A stretch of DNA of 43,619 nucleotides from Variovorax sp. CAN15 (GTDB lineage Bacteria > Pseudomonadota > Gammaproteobacteria > Burkholderiales > Burkholderiaceae_C). The notes below the pieces were generated by a model that was not told the DNA's origin, searched no databases, and saw only the letters and a program-made list of their open reading frames with translations. The stretch is taken from NCBI RefSeq assembly GCF_030462475.1, contig NZ_JASMRZ010000016.1, positions 1-43,619 of the forward strand, in the 5' to 3' direction. Below, piece after piece: positions 8,959-17,482 of this stretch. Within the stretch, counting starts at the first letter, position 1. Each line of letters opens with the position of its first letter. The position numbers and the translations under genes were made by a program.

Positions 8959-9771
8959 TCAGCTGGATGATGCCGAGTCAGCGCTTTCTTCGTCTTCCGG
9001 CTTCCTGCCGGCGCTGGCGAAGTATTTGGCCCCGATGATGCCCACCTCGTACAGCAGGCACATCGGCACCGCGAGCGCCAGCTGCGAGACAACGTCGGGA
9101 GGCGTGAGCACCGCGGCGACGACGAACGCGACCACGATGAAGTAGCCGCGGAAGGACTTCAGCTTCTCGATGGTCACCATCTCGAAGCGCACCAGCAGCA
9201 TCACGACGATGGGCACCTGGAAGGCCACACCAAAGGCGATGTACAGCGACAGGATCGCCTCCACGTAGGAAGAGATGTCGGGCGTCGCCTGCACCGCGGC
9301 GGGCGCGAAGCGCTGGATGAAGCTGAACATCTTGTCCAGCACGAAGAGTTGCACGAAGGCGATGCCCGCGTAGGCCAGCAGGCTGCCGAAGAAGATCAGC
9401 GGCAGTGCGAATTTCTTTTCGTGGCTGTAGAGGCCCGGCGCGATGAACATCCAGGCCTGGTACATGAGCCACGGCAGCGCCAGCAGCACGGCCGCCATCA
9501 TCAGCACCTTGAGCGGCACGAAGAACGGGGAGAACACGCCGATGGCGATCAGCTTCGCGTCGTGCGGCATGTGCGCCTTGATCGGCATCGCGATCAGGTC
9601 GATCAGGCCGCCGGGGCCGGGCCAGATGGCCAGCAGGATGCCCGCGACCACGAGGCCGTAGACGCAATAGAGCAGGCGGTCGCGAAGCTCGACCAGGTGT
9701 GCCACGAACGGCTGTTCGGTGCCCGCGAGCTCGTCTTCTTTGTCTTTGCTCTTGCTGTCGGAATCGGCCAT
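8959..9771 (-). CDS. tatC: Sec-independent translocase subunit TatC
   Basis: 270 residues, six membrane segments, inner membrane. TatC with TatB is the receptor for twin-arginine signal peptides of folded proteins. Visible TatC features: the N-terminal PFVAHLVELRDRLLYC segment (cytoplasmic signal-peptide-binding region with conserved Glu and Arg), SPFFVPLKV after TM1, LPWLMYQAW, LYSHEKKFALPL, and LTPPDVVSQLALAVPMCLLYE near the end. The charged N-terminus (MADSDSKSKDKEDELAG) and the acidic/Ser tail are soluble. Last gene of tatA-tatB-tatC; a 69-bp gap to tatB holds only G/A-rich sequence. Confidence 0.97.
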   Translation of the reverse strand: MADSDSKSKDKEDELAGTEQPFVAHLVELRDRLLYCVYGLVVAGILLAIWPGPGGLIDLIAMPIKAHMPHDAKLIAIGVFSPFFVPLKVLMMAAVLLALPWLMYQAWMFIAPGLYSHEKKFALPLIFFGSLLAYAGIAFVQLFVLDKMFSFIQRFAPAAVQATPDISSYVEAILSLYIAFGVAFQVPIVVMLLVRFEMVTIEKLKSFRGYFIVVAFVVAAVLTPPDVVSQLALAVPMCLLYEVGIIGAKYFASAGRKPEDEESADSASSS

Positions 9772-9840
9772 TGGGGAAGAAGAGGAGATAGCGTGACGCC
9801 GGCCGGCGCCCCGGGGAGCGCGGAGGTGGGAGCCCGGCCG

Positions 9841-10302
9841 TTAATTGATCTTGTGCGGACGGAAGCGCGCTACGCGCGCCGCCCCCGACAGCGCCTTGGT
9901 GCGCACGCCGTTGCGCGCCTTGTACCACTGCGGCGTGGCGCCCTGCTTCAGGCGCCAGTTCTTGCGGGGGTGTTTGTAGACCGGCGGCGGTGGCGGCTCG
10001 GGTTCGGCCAGCGCCGAGAGGGTTTCTCCCGAGCCGCTGAACTGCTTCTCGAACTCGCTCGCGCCCGTGTGGATGCTGTGCTCGACGTCGCGCGCAGCAT
10101 CCTCGACGGTGGTCTTCATCTTGCGGAGCTCGTCGAGCTCCATCGAGCGGTTGACTTCGGCCTTGACGTCGTTGACATAGCGCTGCGCCTTGCCCAGCAG
10201 CGTACCGACGGTGCGGGCCACGCGCGGCAGCTTTTCCGGTCCGATGACGATCAGCGCGACGACGCCGATCAGCGCCAGCTTCTCAATGCCGAGGTCGAGC
10301 AC
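9841..10302 (-). CDS. tatB: Twin-arginine translocase subunit TatB
   Basis: 153 residues. One N-terminal membrane helix ([23 protein letters not shown], with the conserved Glu at position 7 and the GPEKLP hinge), then an amphipathic helix ([20 protein letters not shown]), a long charged helix, a proline run ([10 protein letters not shown]) and a basic tail. The Glu in the membrane helix and the long C-terminus separate it from TatA. It bridges TatC-bound substrate to TatA polymer. 16 bp after tatA, same strand. Confidence 0.96.
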   Translation of the reverse strand: MLDLGIEKLALIGVVALIVIGPEKLPRVARTVGTLLGKAQRYVNDVKAEVNRSMELDELRKMKTTVEDAARDVEHSIHTGASEFEKQFSGSGETLSALAEPEPPPPPVYKHPRKNWRLKQGATPQWYKARNGVRTKALSGAARVARFRPHKIN

Positions 10303-10318
10303 GTGCTGCTGCCCGTGC

Positions 10319-10567
10319 TCAGGACTTCTGGCGCGCTTCGACGTCGATCGCCGACTTGTCGCTGTTGGCCGATTGGCCGGTCACCTGCTGGGCGGGGGCC
10401 GAAGCGGCGGCCGGGGCATCGGAGGACGCGCCGTCCTTCATGCCGTCCTTGAAGCCCTTGACGGCGCCTCCAAGATCCGAACCCATGTTCCGCAGCTTCT
10501 TGGTGCCGAAGATCATGACCACGACGAGCAGCACGATCAGCCAGTGCCAGATGGAAAAAGAACCCAT
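10319..10567 (-). CDS. tatA: Twin-arginine translocase pore subunit TatA
   Basis: 82 residues. Classic TatA: short N-terminal helix ([20 protein letters not shown]), [14 protein letters not shown] hinge and amphipathic helix, then an Ala/Ser/Asp-rich disordered tail. It oligomerises at TatBC to make the transient passage for folded proteins. A TAGGAGT ribosome-binding site lies just before the ATG on the minus strand. It follows hinT after 65 bp, and tatB follows after 16 bp. Confidence 0.96.
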   Translation of the reverse strand: MGSFSIWHWLIVLLVVVMIFGTKKLRNMGSDLGGAVKGFKDGMKDGASSDAPAAASAPAQQVTGQSANSDKSAIDVEARQKS

Positions 10568-10632
10568 GGAGAACTCCTAAGAATGTGTCCGATTTTAGTC
10601 GGGCGTAATGTGACAGTTTGGCTTAATGCCCG

Positions 10633-10992
10633 TCAGCCGCGAAGCCATGGCCGGGGACCGCCCATGACGTGGACATGGAGATGGTGCACCTCCTGCCCGC
10701 CCTCCGCACCCGTATTGACCACGACCCGGTAGCCGCCGTCCGGATAGGGCCTGCAGCCCTGCTCCAGCGCCAGCTTCGGTGCCAGGGTCATGATCTTGCC
10801 CATCAATGCCGAATCTTCGGGCGTCAACTGGGCCATCGAGGCGATGTGCTTCTTGGGCACAAGCATGAAATGCACCGGCGCCCAGGGCGCGATGTCGTGG
10901 AAACCGAACAGGTCCTCGTCTTCGTAGACCTTGCGGGAGGGAATCTTGCCCTCGATGATTTTGCAGAAGATGCAGTTCGGATCAGATGACAT
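10633..10992 (-). CDS. hinT: Histidine triad (HIT) family protein, HinT-type purine nucleoside phosphoramidase
   Basis: 119 residues. N-terminal CIFCKIIEGKIPSRKVYED and the C-terminal His triad H104-L-H106-V-H108-V-M place it in the HINT branch, which hydrolyses nucleoside phosphoramidates such as AMP-lysine through a nucleotidyl-His intermediate; cytosolic homodimer. Its start overlaps the last 11 bp of the upstream membrane-protein gene, so it is read as part of the his-tat transcription unit. Confidence 0.94.
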   Translation of the reverse strand: MSSDPNCIFCKIIEGKIPSRKVYEDEDLFGFHDIAPWAPVHFMLVPKKHIASMAQLTPEDSALMGKIMTLAPKLALEQGCRPYPDGGYRVVVNTGAEGGQEVHHLHVHVMGGPRPWLRG

Positions 10993-11371
10993 CTTTGGGT
11001 TCCATGGGACGGCCGTCGTTCATCCGGATCATGCCCTTCACGATCCGGTAGAGGAACCACAGCGAGATCAGGCTCCAGGCGATCCAGCCCGGCACGAGAA
11101 ACAGCAGCCAGAGCCACGAGGTGACGATGTACAGCAGCCCCGCCCACAGCACCGAGCGGATGCGCCAGCTGAAGTGCGAGGCCTGCCAGGTGCCGGCCGC
11201 GTCGTCGCGCTTGACGAAGTCGATCACCAGCGCGATCAGCAAGAGCAGCACGGAGGCCTGCGCCCCCGGCACGACGGCGCCGATGGCCACGATCAGGTGC
11301 AGGATGTAGCTGACCCAGCCCCAGGTCTTGAGCGAGTCGTCGGGTTCCACTCTCACGATGTCGTTGGCCAT
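10982..11371 (-). CDS. Small DUF4870-like inner-membrane protein
   Basis: 129 residues with about three hydrophobic segments: ~18-50 (WVSYILHLIVAIGAVVPGAQ then LLLLIALVIDFV), ~70-95 (SVLWAGLLYIVTSWLWLLFL) and ~95-115 (GWIAWSLISLWFLYRIVKG). It resembles the conserved DUF4870/COG3671 family of small integral membrane proteins of unknown function, found beside hisIE and hinT in related bacteria. The stop overlaps the hinT start by 11 bp and the start is 13 bp after the hisE stop. No catalytic residues are evident. Confidence 0.8.
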   Translation of the reverse strand: MANDIVRVEPDDSLKTWGWVSYILHLIVAIGAVVPGAQASVLLLLIALVIDFVKRDDAAGTWQASHFSWRIRSVLWAGLLYIVTSWLWLLFLVPGWIAWSLISLWFLYRIVKGMIRMNDGRPMEPKDVI

Positions 11372-11384
11372 GACGGATGTCCTT

Positions 11385-11780
11385 TCAATCGTTGGGTACT
11401 TCGGATTCCCGCGCCTTCACCTTGCGAAGCGCCTTTTCCTCGATGCCGCTGGTGCCCTCTCGGCGCTCCAGCTCCGCGGTGACGTCGGATGGGGAAAAGC
11501 CGTAGTGCGCCAGCGCCACCATGGTGTGGAACCACAGGTCGGCCACTTCGTTCACGATTTTCGAACGGTCGCCGCCGTGGTCGGCGTCCTTGGCGGCCAT
11601 CACGACCTCGGTGGCTTCCTCGCCGATCTTCTTGAGGAAGGCGTCGGGGCCCTTGTGCAGCAGGCGCGCGACGTAGCTTTTCTCGGGATCGCCGCCGCGC
11701 GCGGGCAGGCGGCTTTCGATGACCGCGGCCAGGCGGGCGAGCGCGTCGGAGGTGCTGTCGTTGTTCACTGTGGCCGTCAC
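11385..11780 (-). CDS. hisE: Phosphoribosyl-ATP pyrophosphatase HisE
   Basis: About 131 residues. Hydrolyses PR-ATP to PR-AMP, second step of histidine synthesis. The MazG-like helical core is clear: [20 protein letters not shown] followed by the metal-binding [12 protein letters not shown] and [16 protein letters not shown]. The most likely start is the GTG at 11780, which overlaps the hisI TGA (GTGA); another GTG at 11768 would remove four residues. There is no ATG in the right place, so initiation by coupling from hisI is plausible. A separate gene rather than a hisIE fusion. Confidence 0.92.
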   Translation of the reverse strand: MTATVNNDSTSDALARLAAVIESRLPARGGDPEKSYVARLLHKGPDAFLKKIGEEATEVVMAAKDADHGGDRSKIVNEVADLWFHTMVALAHYGFSPSDVTAELERREGTSGIEEKALRKVKARESEVPND

Positions 11781-12166
11781 TTGTAGATCGATTCCGGGTC
11801 TTTCAAGACGGGCTCGACCGCCGTCCAGCCGCCGTTGTCGTACTTGTTGAAGAAGCAGCTGTGGCGCCCGGTGTGGCAGGCGATGCCGGGCTCGTGGCCG
11901 AGCTGGGTGACCTTGAGCAGCACCACGTCGCTGTCGCAGTCCAGGCGGATCTCGTGCACGGTCTGCACGTGGCCCGACTCCTCGCCCTTGAACCACAGCT
12001 TGTTGCGCGAGCGGCTGAAATACACCGCACGGCCCAGCTCGGCGGTCTTTTCGAGCGCCTCGCGGTTCATCCAGGCGAACATCAGCACGTCGTTGCTGCC
12101 TTGTTCCTGCGCGATCACGGGCACCAGGCCGTTCGCGTCCCACTTCACTTCATCGAGCCAGTTCAT
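11777..12166 (-). CDS. hisI: Phosphoribosyl-AMP cyclohydrolase HisI
   Basis: 129 residues. Opens the adenine ring of PR-AMP (third step). Zn/Mg site residues are visible in [11 protein letters not shown] and [13 protein letters not shown]. The ATG at 12166 ([10 protein letters not shown]) is the usual family start; an in-frame TTG eight codons upstream is unlikely. A terminator-like hairpin sits between the hisF stop and this start, so hisI and downstream genes may be expressed at a different level from hisF. Confidence 0.95.
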   Translation of the reverse strand: MNWLDEVKWDANGLVPVIAQEQGSNDVLMFAWMNREALEKTAELGRAVYFSRSRNKLWFKGEESGHVQTVHEIRLDCDSDVVLLKVTQLGHEPGIACHTGRHSCFFNKYDNGGWTAVEPVLKDPESIYK

Positions 12167-12188
12167 GGACGGTATTGTCGGGGATGGC

Positions 12189-12231
12189 AAAAGACCCTCG
12201 AACAGCCGTTCGGCGAGCCTTCCGGAGGGTC
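12189..12231 (-). terminator. Putative intrinsic terminator/attenuator between hisF and hisI
   Basis: On the minus strand, arms GACCCTC (12231-12225) and GAGGGTC (12199-12193) enclose a GC-rich inner region with a further GAAC/GTTC pairing, followed directly by TTTT (12192-12189). The hisF stop codon is 2 bp before the hairpin and the hisI ATG is 23 bp after the T-run. The form is that of a Rho-independent terminator, possibly a partial one inside the operon. Confidence 0.55.
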
Positions 12232-12233
12232 AT

Positions 12234-13019
12234 TCAGCGGTCGATGCGCACGGGAATGCCCCGCGCGGCCATGCGGGCCTTGGCCTCGCCCACCGTGTGC
12301 TCGCCGTAGTGGAAGATGCTCGCGGCCAGCACGGCGTCGGCGCCGCCGGTCTGGATGCCGTCGGCCAGGTCGTCCAGGCTGCCCACGCCGCCCGAGGCGA
12401 TCACGGGCACGTCGACGGCATTGCTCACCGCGCGGGTCAGCTCCAGGTCGAAGCCGCTCTTGGTGCCGTCGCGGTCCATGCTGGTCAAGAGGATCTCACC
12501 GGCACCGCGGCGCGCCATCTCGGTCGCCCATTCGACGGCGTCCAGGCCGGTGTTCTTGCGCCCGCCATGGCTGTAGACGTCCCAGCCCGCGCCGCGCGTG
12601 GCGGCCTCTTCGGGGCTGCGGCGCTTGGCGTCGATGGCGACGACGATGCACTGCGAGCCGTATTTCTGCGACGCGTCGCTGATCACCTGCGGATCGGCGA
12701 TGGCGGCCGAGTTGAAGCTTGTCTTGTCGGCACCGGCATTGAGCAGACGCCGCACGTCGGCCACGGTGCGCACGCCGCCGCCGACGGTCAGCGGAATGAA
12801 GACCTGCGAGGCCACCGCCTCGATGATCGGCAGGATCAGGTCGCGGCCGTCGCTGGTGGCGGTGATGTCGAGGAAGGTGAGCTCGTCGGCGCCCTGTGCG
12901 TTGTAGCGCGCGGCGATCTCGACCGGATCGCCGGCATCGCGCAGTTCGACGAAATTGACGCCCTTGACGACACGGCCGCCGGTGACGTCGAGGCAGGGGA
13001 TGATGCGTTTGGCAAGCAT
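12234..13019 (-). CDS. hisF: Imidazole glycerol phosphate synthase cyclase subunit HisF
   Basis: 261 residues, full-length (beta-alpha)8 barrel. Uses ammonia from HisH to convert PRFAR to imidazole glycerol phosphate plus AICAR. Catalytic Asp11 ([15 protein letters not shown]) and Asp130 (CIVVAIDAK) are present, as are the phosphate loops VGGGVR and ASGGVG. The ATG at 13019 gives the standard [12 protein letters not shown] start. It lies 25 bp after the mutarotase gene and is separated from its partner hisH and from hisA by about 4.4 kb, unlike the usual contiguous HAF order. Confidence 0.97.
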   Translation of the reverse strand: MLAKRIIPCLDVTGGRVVKGVNFVELRDAGDPVEIAARYNAQGADELTFLDITATSDGRDLILPIIEAVASQVFIPLTVGGGVRTVADVRRLLNAGADKTSFNSAAIADPQVISDASQKYGSQCIVVAIDAKRRSPEEAATRGAGWDVYSHGGRKNTGLDAVEWATEMARRGAGEILLTSMDRDGTKSGFDLELTRAVSNAVDVPVIASGGVGSLDDLADGIQTGGADAVLAASIFHYGEHTVGEAKARMAARGIPVRIDR

Positions 13020-13044
13020 GGTGGGGTAAGGAACCAGTGGGTGG

Positions 13045-13878
13045 TCAGAGAACGCGCAGCTGTTGCCAGCCAAGCCATTGGGCGCCGGGCGCGAGCAGCA
13101 CAGGCTCGTCGATGCGGGCCGCCTCGACGCAGAGCATGTGGCGAAAGCCGTCGGCGGGCATGTCTGCGAGTTTCGCACCGAGCACGGCGCCGGGGTTCCA
13201 GACCACGGTTTCGGTGCAGGTGGGGCTCTGGGAGATCTCGACCGTGCCGCCGGTCTGCGCCAGCTGCAGCGGCCGGGCCGGCGCGCCGTAGACGCTGTCG
13301 AACTCGATGCCGAAATGCAGCGCCTCCGCCTTTTCGGCGTAGCGCTCGTCAGTCAGCGAATCCCAGCGATTGGCGCCCTGGAGGCCATTCAGGCGCGCAT
13401 CGGCGATGTCTTCGACACGCAGGTAGGTGTGCAGCGCCGCGGTGAAGGACCAGGGCGCGGCATCGGTATTGACGAGCGTGAGCGCCGTACGCAGCCCGCC
13501 TGCGCTCAGCGTGACCTCCAGCCATGCCTCGAAAGAGTGCGGCCACAGCTTGCGCGTGGCTTCGTCGTCGCTCAGCCTCAGGCGCAGGGTCTGGGGGGCG
13601 TCGGAAGGGGCGTTTTCCCAAGGCAAATTGCGCATGAAACCATGCTTGGGCAGCATGCCGCGCTGGTTAAACTGCGGGCAGCAAATGGGGATGCCGCCGC
13701 GGATGGCGGCCTGCCCGTCGAACACCGCGCGCGGGCTCAGGTAGAGCCTCTCGACCTCGTCGGCCGTGGTCCACGACAGCACATGGGCGCCATGCAATGC
13801 GACGGTGACTGTGCTTCCGTCGGCGCCTGTGGCGCGCAGGGCGGGCTGGCCGCGAAACTCGATCAGGCTGGTTTCCAT
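13045..13878 (-). CDS. D-hexose-6-phosphate mutarotase (YeaD-like aldose 1-epimerase family)
   Basis: 277 residues of beta-sandwich epimerase type. Family markers: [29 protein letters not shown] (positions ~60-88), [10 protein letters not shown] with the candidate catalytic His, and VVWNPG near the C-terminal acid. It interconverts the alpha and beta anomers of hexose 6-phosphates in the cytosol. It precedes hisF by 25 bp and is divergent from the symporter gene; its promoter must lie in 13879-14048 and would also drive hisF, as the hisA side is cut off by opposite-strand genes. Confidence 0.88.
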   Translation of the reverse strand: METSLIEFRGQPALRATGADGSTVTVALHGAHVLSWTTADEVERLYLSPRAVFDGQAAIRGGIPICCPQFNQRGMLPKHGFMRNLPWENAPSDAPQTLRLRLSDDEATRKLWPHSFEAWLEVTLSAGGLRTALTLVNTDAAPWSFTAALHTYLRVEDIADARLNGLQGANRWDSLTDERYAEKAEALHFGIEFDSVYGAPARPLQLAQTGGTVEISQSPTCTETVVWNPGAVLGAKLADMPADGFRHMLCVEAARIDEPVLLAPGAQWLGWQQLRVL

Positions 13879-13900
13879 GTGAGGAATTGTAGGCAGCGCC

Positions 13901-13924
13901 CGTGCCGTGGCACGGAACCGGCAT
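13901..13924 (+). promoter_or_regulatory. Sigma54-like element / palindrome upstream of the symporter
   Basis: TGGCACG at 13908-13914 is followed by GGCA at 13920-13923, so the GG and GC doublets (13909-13910, 13921-13922) have the 10-nt gap of a -24/-12 promoter. The -12 box (CGGCA instead of TTGCA) has two mismatches. The same bases form a perfect CGTGCC-GT-GGCACG palindrome, so a repressor/activator site is an equally good reading. Related dicarboxylate symporters are often sigma54-dependent, which makes the match worth noting but not secure. Confidence 0.3.
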
Positions 13925-14048
13925 CCCGGGCCATTGCGCGGCCGGGGACTTCTTGGATACCCTGTGGTCGCCTGGATCGGGAGACAAGGTGCAGGCCGGT
14001 CCCGCGTACCCGGAAAAAATCACTCTCACACGACAAAAGGGGATACGA

Positions 14049-15353
14049 ATGAAGAAGCTGCCGATGGCCGCATGGATCCTGATCGCGATGGTGCTGGGCA
14101 TCATCGTCGGCTACATGATCTTCACCAGCTTTCCGGACAAGAAGGCCGCGAAGGAAATCGCAGACTACGTCTCCATCGTCTCGGACGTCTTCCTGCGCCT
14201 CATCAAGATGCTGATCGGACCGCTGGTGTTCTCCACGCTGGTGGTGGGCATCGCGCACATGGGCGACGCCAAGTCGGTGGGCCGCGTGTTCGGCAAGGCC
14301 ATCGGCTGGTTCCTCACCGCCTCGCTGATCTCGCTGGTCATTGGCCTTGTCATGGCCAACCTGCTCAAGCCCGGCGAGAACCTCGGCCTGCCGCTGCCGG
14401 ACATCGGCGCCTCCGCCAACCTCGCCACCGCCAAGTTCACGCTGAAGGACTTCGTGAGCCACACCGTGCCGAAGTCCTTCGTCGAAGCCATGGCCAACAA
14501 CGAGATCCTGCAGATCGTGGTGTTCTCGATGTTCTTCGGCGTGGCGCTGGCCTCGCTGGGCGACAAGGCGAAGACGCTGGTCGCCGCGATCGAGGAACTC
14601 TCGCACGCGATGCTCAAGATCACCGGTTACGTCATGAAGCTCGCACCGCTGGCCGTGCTGGCCGCCATGGCCGCGACGGTGGCGGTCAACGGCCTGGGCA
14701 TCCTGCTGAAGTTCGCTGTGTTCATGGGCGACTTCTACCTGGGCCTGTTCGTGCTGTGGAGCGTGCTGGTGCTGGCGGGGTTCCTGTTCCTCGGCCCGCG
14801 CGTGTTCAAGCTCCTGGTGCTCATCAAGGAAGCCTTCCTGCTCTCGTTCGCCACGGCAAGCTCCGAGGCGGCCTATCCGAAGATCCTGCAGGCGCTCGAC
14901 CGTTTCGGCGTGAAGCGCAAGATCTCCAGCTTCGTGATGCCGATGGGCTACTCGTTCAACCTCGACGGCTCGATGATGTACTGCACCTTCGCCGTGCTGT
15001 TCATCGCCCAGGCCTACGACATCCACATGCCGATCAGCACGCAGGTCACGATGCTGCTGATCCTGATGCTCACCTCCAAGGGCATGGCGGGCGTGCCGCG
15101 CGCCTCGCTGGTGGTGATCGCCGCCACGCTGAACCACTTCGACATTCCCGAGGCCGGCCTGCTGCTGATCCTCGGCGTGGACACCTTCCTCGACATGGGC
15201 CGCTCGGCCACCAACGCGGTGGGCAACTCCATCGCCACGGCGGTGGTCGCCAAGTGGGAAGGCGAGCTGCTCTCCGAGAGCGACGCCGAGGTCAATGCCA
15301 AGGCGCTCGACGAAGAGGCCAACGCCACCCTCGCCCACCCGGCGCACGCCTGA
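14049..15353 (+). CDS. Dicarboxylate/amino acid:cation symporter (DAACS; DctA/GltP family)
   Basis: 434 residues. The fold markers of the glutamate/dicarboxylate symporters are present: IGPLVFSTLVVGIAHMGD, the Ser-rich hairpin-1 motif in a variant form (ATASSEAAYPKIL), GYSFNLDGSMMY in TM7, hairpin 2, and DTFLDMGRSATNAVGNSIAT in TM8 whose Asp and Asn bind substrate and cation. It takes up C4-dicarboxylates or acidic amino acids with Na+ or H+; substrate choice is not certain. The ATG at 14049 has an AGGGGA ribosome-binding site (14038-14043). A secreted binding protein follows after 11 bp in an apparent two-gene unit on the opposite strand to the his genes. Confidence 0.93.
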   Translation: MKKLPMAAWILIAMVLGIIVGYMIFTSFPDKKAAKEIADYVSIVSDVFLRLIKMLIGPLVFSTLVVGIAHMGDAKSVGRVFGKAIGWFLTASLISLVIGLVMANLLKPGENLGLPLPDIGASANLATAKFTLKDFVSHTVPKSFVEAMANNEILQIVVFSMFFGVALASLGDKAKTLVAAIEELSHAMLKITGYVMKLAPLAVLAAMAATVAVNGLGILLKFAVFMGDFYLGLFVLWSVLVLAGFLFLGPRVFKLLVLIKEAFLLSFATASSEAAYPKILQALDRFGVKRKISSFVMPMGYSFNLDGSMMYCTFAVLFIAQAYDIHMPISTQVTMLLILMLTSKGMAGVPRASLVVIAATLNHFDIPEAGLLLILGVDTFLDMGRSATNAVGNSIATAVVAKWEGELLSESDAEVNAKALDEEANATLAHPAHA

Positions 15354-15364
15354 GCCGAAGCACC

Positions 15365-16282
15365 ATGAAGCGCATCGGCACGCTGCCATCCGCTTTTGCC
15401 GCGCTGCTGGCAGCCGTGGTCCTTGCTGCCGTCCTGCCCGCGACGCCCGCGCGGGCGCAGGAACAGCTCAGCGGCACGCTGGCCAAGGCCCGCGAGACCG
15501 GCGCCATCACCATCGGCTACCGCGAGTCGTCGGTGCCGTTCTCGTATCTCAATGCACGCGGCGAGCCCATCGGCTATTCGATCGAGTTGTGCCGCGCGCT
15601 GGTGACGGCCATCGAGGACGCGGTCAACAAGAGCCTCGCCATCAAGTGGGTGCCCGTGACCTCCGACTCGCGCATCGACGCGGTCGCGAGCGGCAAGGTC
15701 GACCTGGAATGCGGCTCCACCACCAACAACCTCGAGCGCCAGAAGCGCGTGAGCTTCTCGCCCACGATGTTCGTCTCGGGCACCAAGGTGCTGGTGAAGA
15801 AGGGCTCGCCGATCAAGTCGTTCCGCGACCTCGCCAACCGCAAGGTGGCGGTGACCGCCGGAACCACCAACGAGAAGACGCTGCGCGAGCTGTCGCAGAA
15901 GTTCAAGCTCAACATCGATCTGCTGGTGGCGCGCGACCACGCCGAATCCTTCGGCCTGGTGAAGAGCGGCCAGGCCGACGCCTTCGCCACCGACGACGTG
16001 CTGCTCTACGGCCTGATCGCCAAGGACGCCGCGAAGTCCGACTACGAGGTGGTCGGCGACTTCCTCTCCTACGACCCCTACGGGATCATGTACCGCAAAG
16101 GCGATCCGCAGCTGAACAAGGTGGTCGTCGACACCTTCCAGGTGCTGGCGGAAGACGGCGAGATCGAGCGGCAGTACAAGCGCTGGTTCCTGCGCAAGCT
16201 GCCCTCGGGCGAGAGCATCAATCTGCCGATGAGCGCGCAGCTGGAAACGATCATTCAGACGATGTCGGTGAAGGCCGAATAG
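15365..16282 (+). CDS. Periplasmic amino-acid binding protein (ABC type, GltI-like)
   Basis: 305 residues. Signal peptide with cleavage expected after ARA (~residue 32). The mature protein is a family-3 solute-binding fold: TIGYRESSVPFSYL, GYSIELCRALV, DSRIDAVASGKVDLECGSTTNNLERQK, KVAVTAGTTNEKTL, and DPYGIMYRKGDPQL. This pattern is closest to glutamate/aspartate-binding proteins. No ABC permease or ATPase genes adjoin; the only partner is the symporter 11 bp upstream. It is convergent with the ATPase gene, whose stop lies 9 bp away. Confidence 0.9.
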   Translation: MKRIGTLPSAFAALLAAVVLAAVLPATPARAQEQLSGTLAKARETGAITIGYRESSVPFSYLNARGEPIGYSIELCRALVTAIEDAVNKSLAIKWVPVTSDSRIDAVASGKVDLECGSTTNNLERQKRVSFSPTMFVSGTKVLVKKGSPIKSFRDLANRKVAVTAGTTNEKTLRELSQKFKLNIDLLVARDHAESFGLVKSGQADAFATDDVLLYGLIAKDAAKSDYEVVGDFLSYDPYGIMYRKGDPQLNKVVVDTFQVLAEDGEIERQYKRWFLRKLPSGESINLPMSAQLETIIQTMSVKAE

Positions 16283-16291
16283 ACAGGCTTC

Positions 16292-17463
16292 CTATCTCGC
16301 AGGCCACTCCCATCGCGGGATCTCGCTCATGTCGAGATTCGCGATGCGCGTTTCGCCGAACTGCTTTTCGAGCACCACCGGCTGCAGGCCTTCGCTGTCG
16401 TCCAGCGCGGCGATCAGCCGGGCGGCGTGGACACCACGATCACCTGCGACTGCCGCGCGGCCTGCGCAATCAACCGCCCCAAGGCCGGCAGCAGATCGGG
16501 ATGCAGGCTTGTCTCGGGCTCGTTGAGCACCAGCAGCGCGGGCGGGCGCGGCGTGAGCAGCGCCGCGATCCACAACAGGTAGCGCAGCGTGCCGTCGGAC
16601 AGCTCGGCGGCTGTCAGGGGCCTCAGCAGGCCGTGCTGGTGCATCAGCGTCTCGAAGCGGTCGCCGTTCACGCGGATCTCGATGCCGGCGCCCGGAAAGG
16701 CGTCATCCACGGCGCTGTCGAGCGCTTCGCCGTCGCCGATCTCGCGGATGGTCTGCAGCGCGGCAGCCAGATCGGTGCCGTCGTTGGCGAGCACCGGCGT
16801 GTAGGTGCCCAGCTGCGGCTGGCGCGCGGGCGCGTCGGCGTCCGATCGGAAGTGATCGTAGAAGCGCCAGGAGCGCATCTGCTCGCGCAGCGTGAGCATC
16901 TCGGGCGCGTCGCGCGGGTCGGCGTGCTCGGTCATCATGCTGGCGAAGGCGGGAATCGGCCGGCCGACGGCCTGCCAGCCCTTGCCGTCGCGCAGCCGCA
17001 GCGCGGCGCCCTTGCGGTCGACCAGTTGCGTGGAGGGCCGCAGCAGCGGGCCGCTCCAGATGGCTTCGTGCTTGATCTGCGGGTCGTGCGAGAACGCGGT
17101 GGACGGAATCGGCGGCGGCAGGCCGATGTCGATGGCGTAGCCGAAGTCTTCGGCCTCGGCGCCGGCGAAGCCCAGCTTCAGCGCCACGGGCTCGCTGCGG
17201 GTGGTGCCCTGCACCGGCACGTCGCCGCGCAGCATGGCGGCAGAGAAGCGCTCGGGCCCGGCCCACAGCGTGGATGAGAGCCCGCCCTCGCGCACCAGGG
17301 AGCGGATCACGCCGCCGTTGGCGATGTCGGCCAGAAGCCGCATCGCGCGGTACACGCTCGACTTTCCGCTGCCGTTGGCCCCGGTCACGACCGTGAGCCG
17401 GCCCAGCGGCGCGGTCAGCTGCCTCAGAGATCGGTAATTGGCGATGGCGAGCGCGGAGAGCAC
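16292..17463 (-). pseudogene. AAA ATPase (RecF/SMC-like, OLD-type) with a C-terminal frameshift
   Basis: The intact N-terminal frame (17463 to a TGA at 16414-16416, 349 residues) has Walker A GANGSGKSS at 28-36, a signature LSDGTLRYL, and Walker B LLVLNEPETSLHP. Its end reads VIVVSTPPG-stop. The expected continuation VSHAARLIAALDD, with the H-loop His and a normal C-terminus to a TAG at 16292-16294, lies in the adjacent frame. Restoring one G/C base at ~16429-16430 (GTGGAC versus GTGGGAC on the plus strand) rejoins the frames into ~390 residues. Either a true recent inactivation or a sequencing error in a short G-run. Starts 19 bp after the hisA stop. Cellular role unknown; related ATPases occur in DNA repair and phage defence. 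Confidence 0.85.
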
Positions 17464-17482
17464 GCGCTGCGCAGTGAATGCG

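Noticed and set aside
13881..17463. Genomic island or prophage in the his operon
   Set aside because: There is no integrase, tRNA, direct repeat or clear composition change at the edges; gene gain by another route or ancestral rearrangement is as likely, so only the broken operon order is reported.
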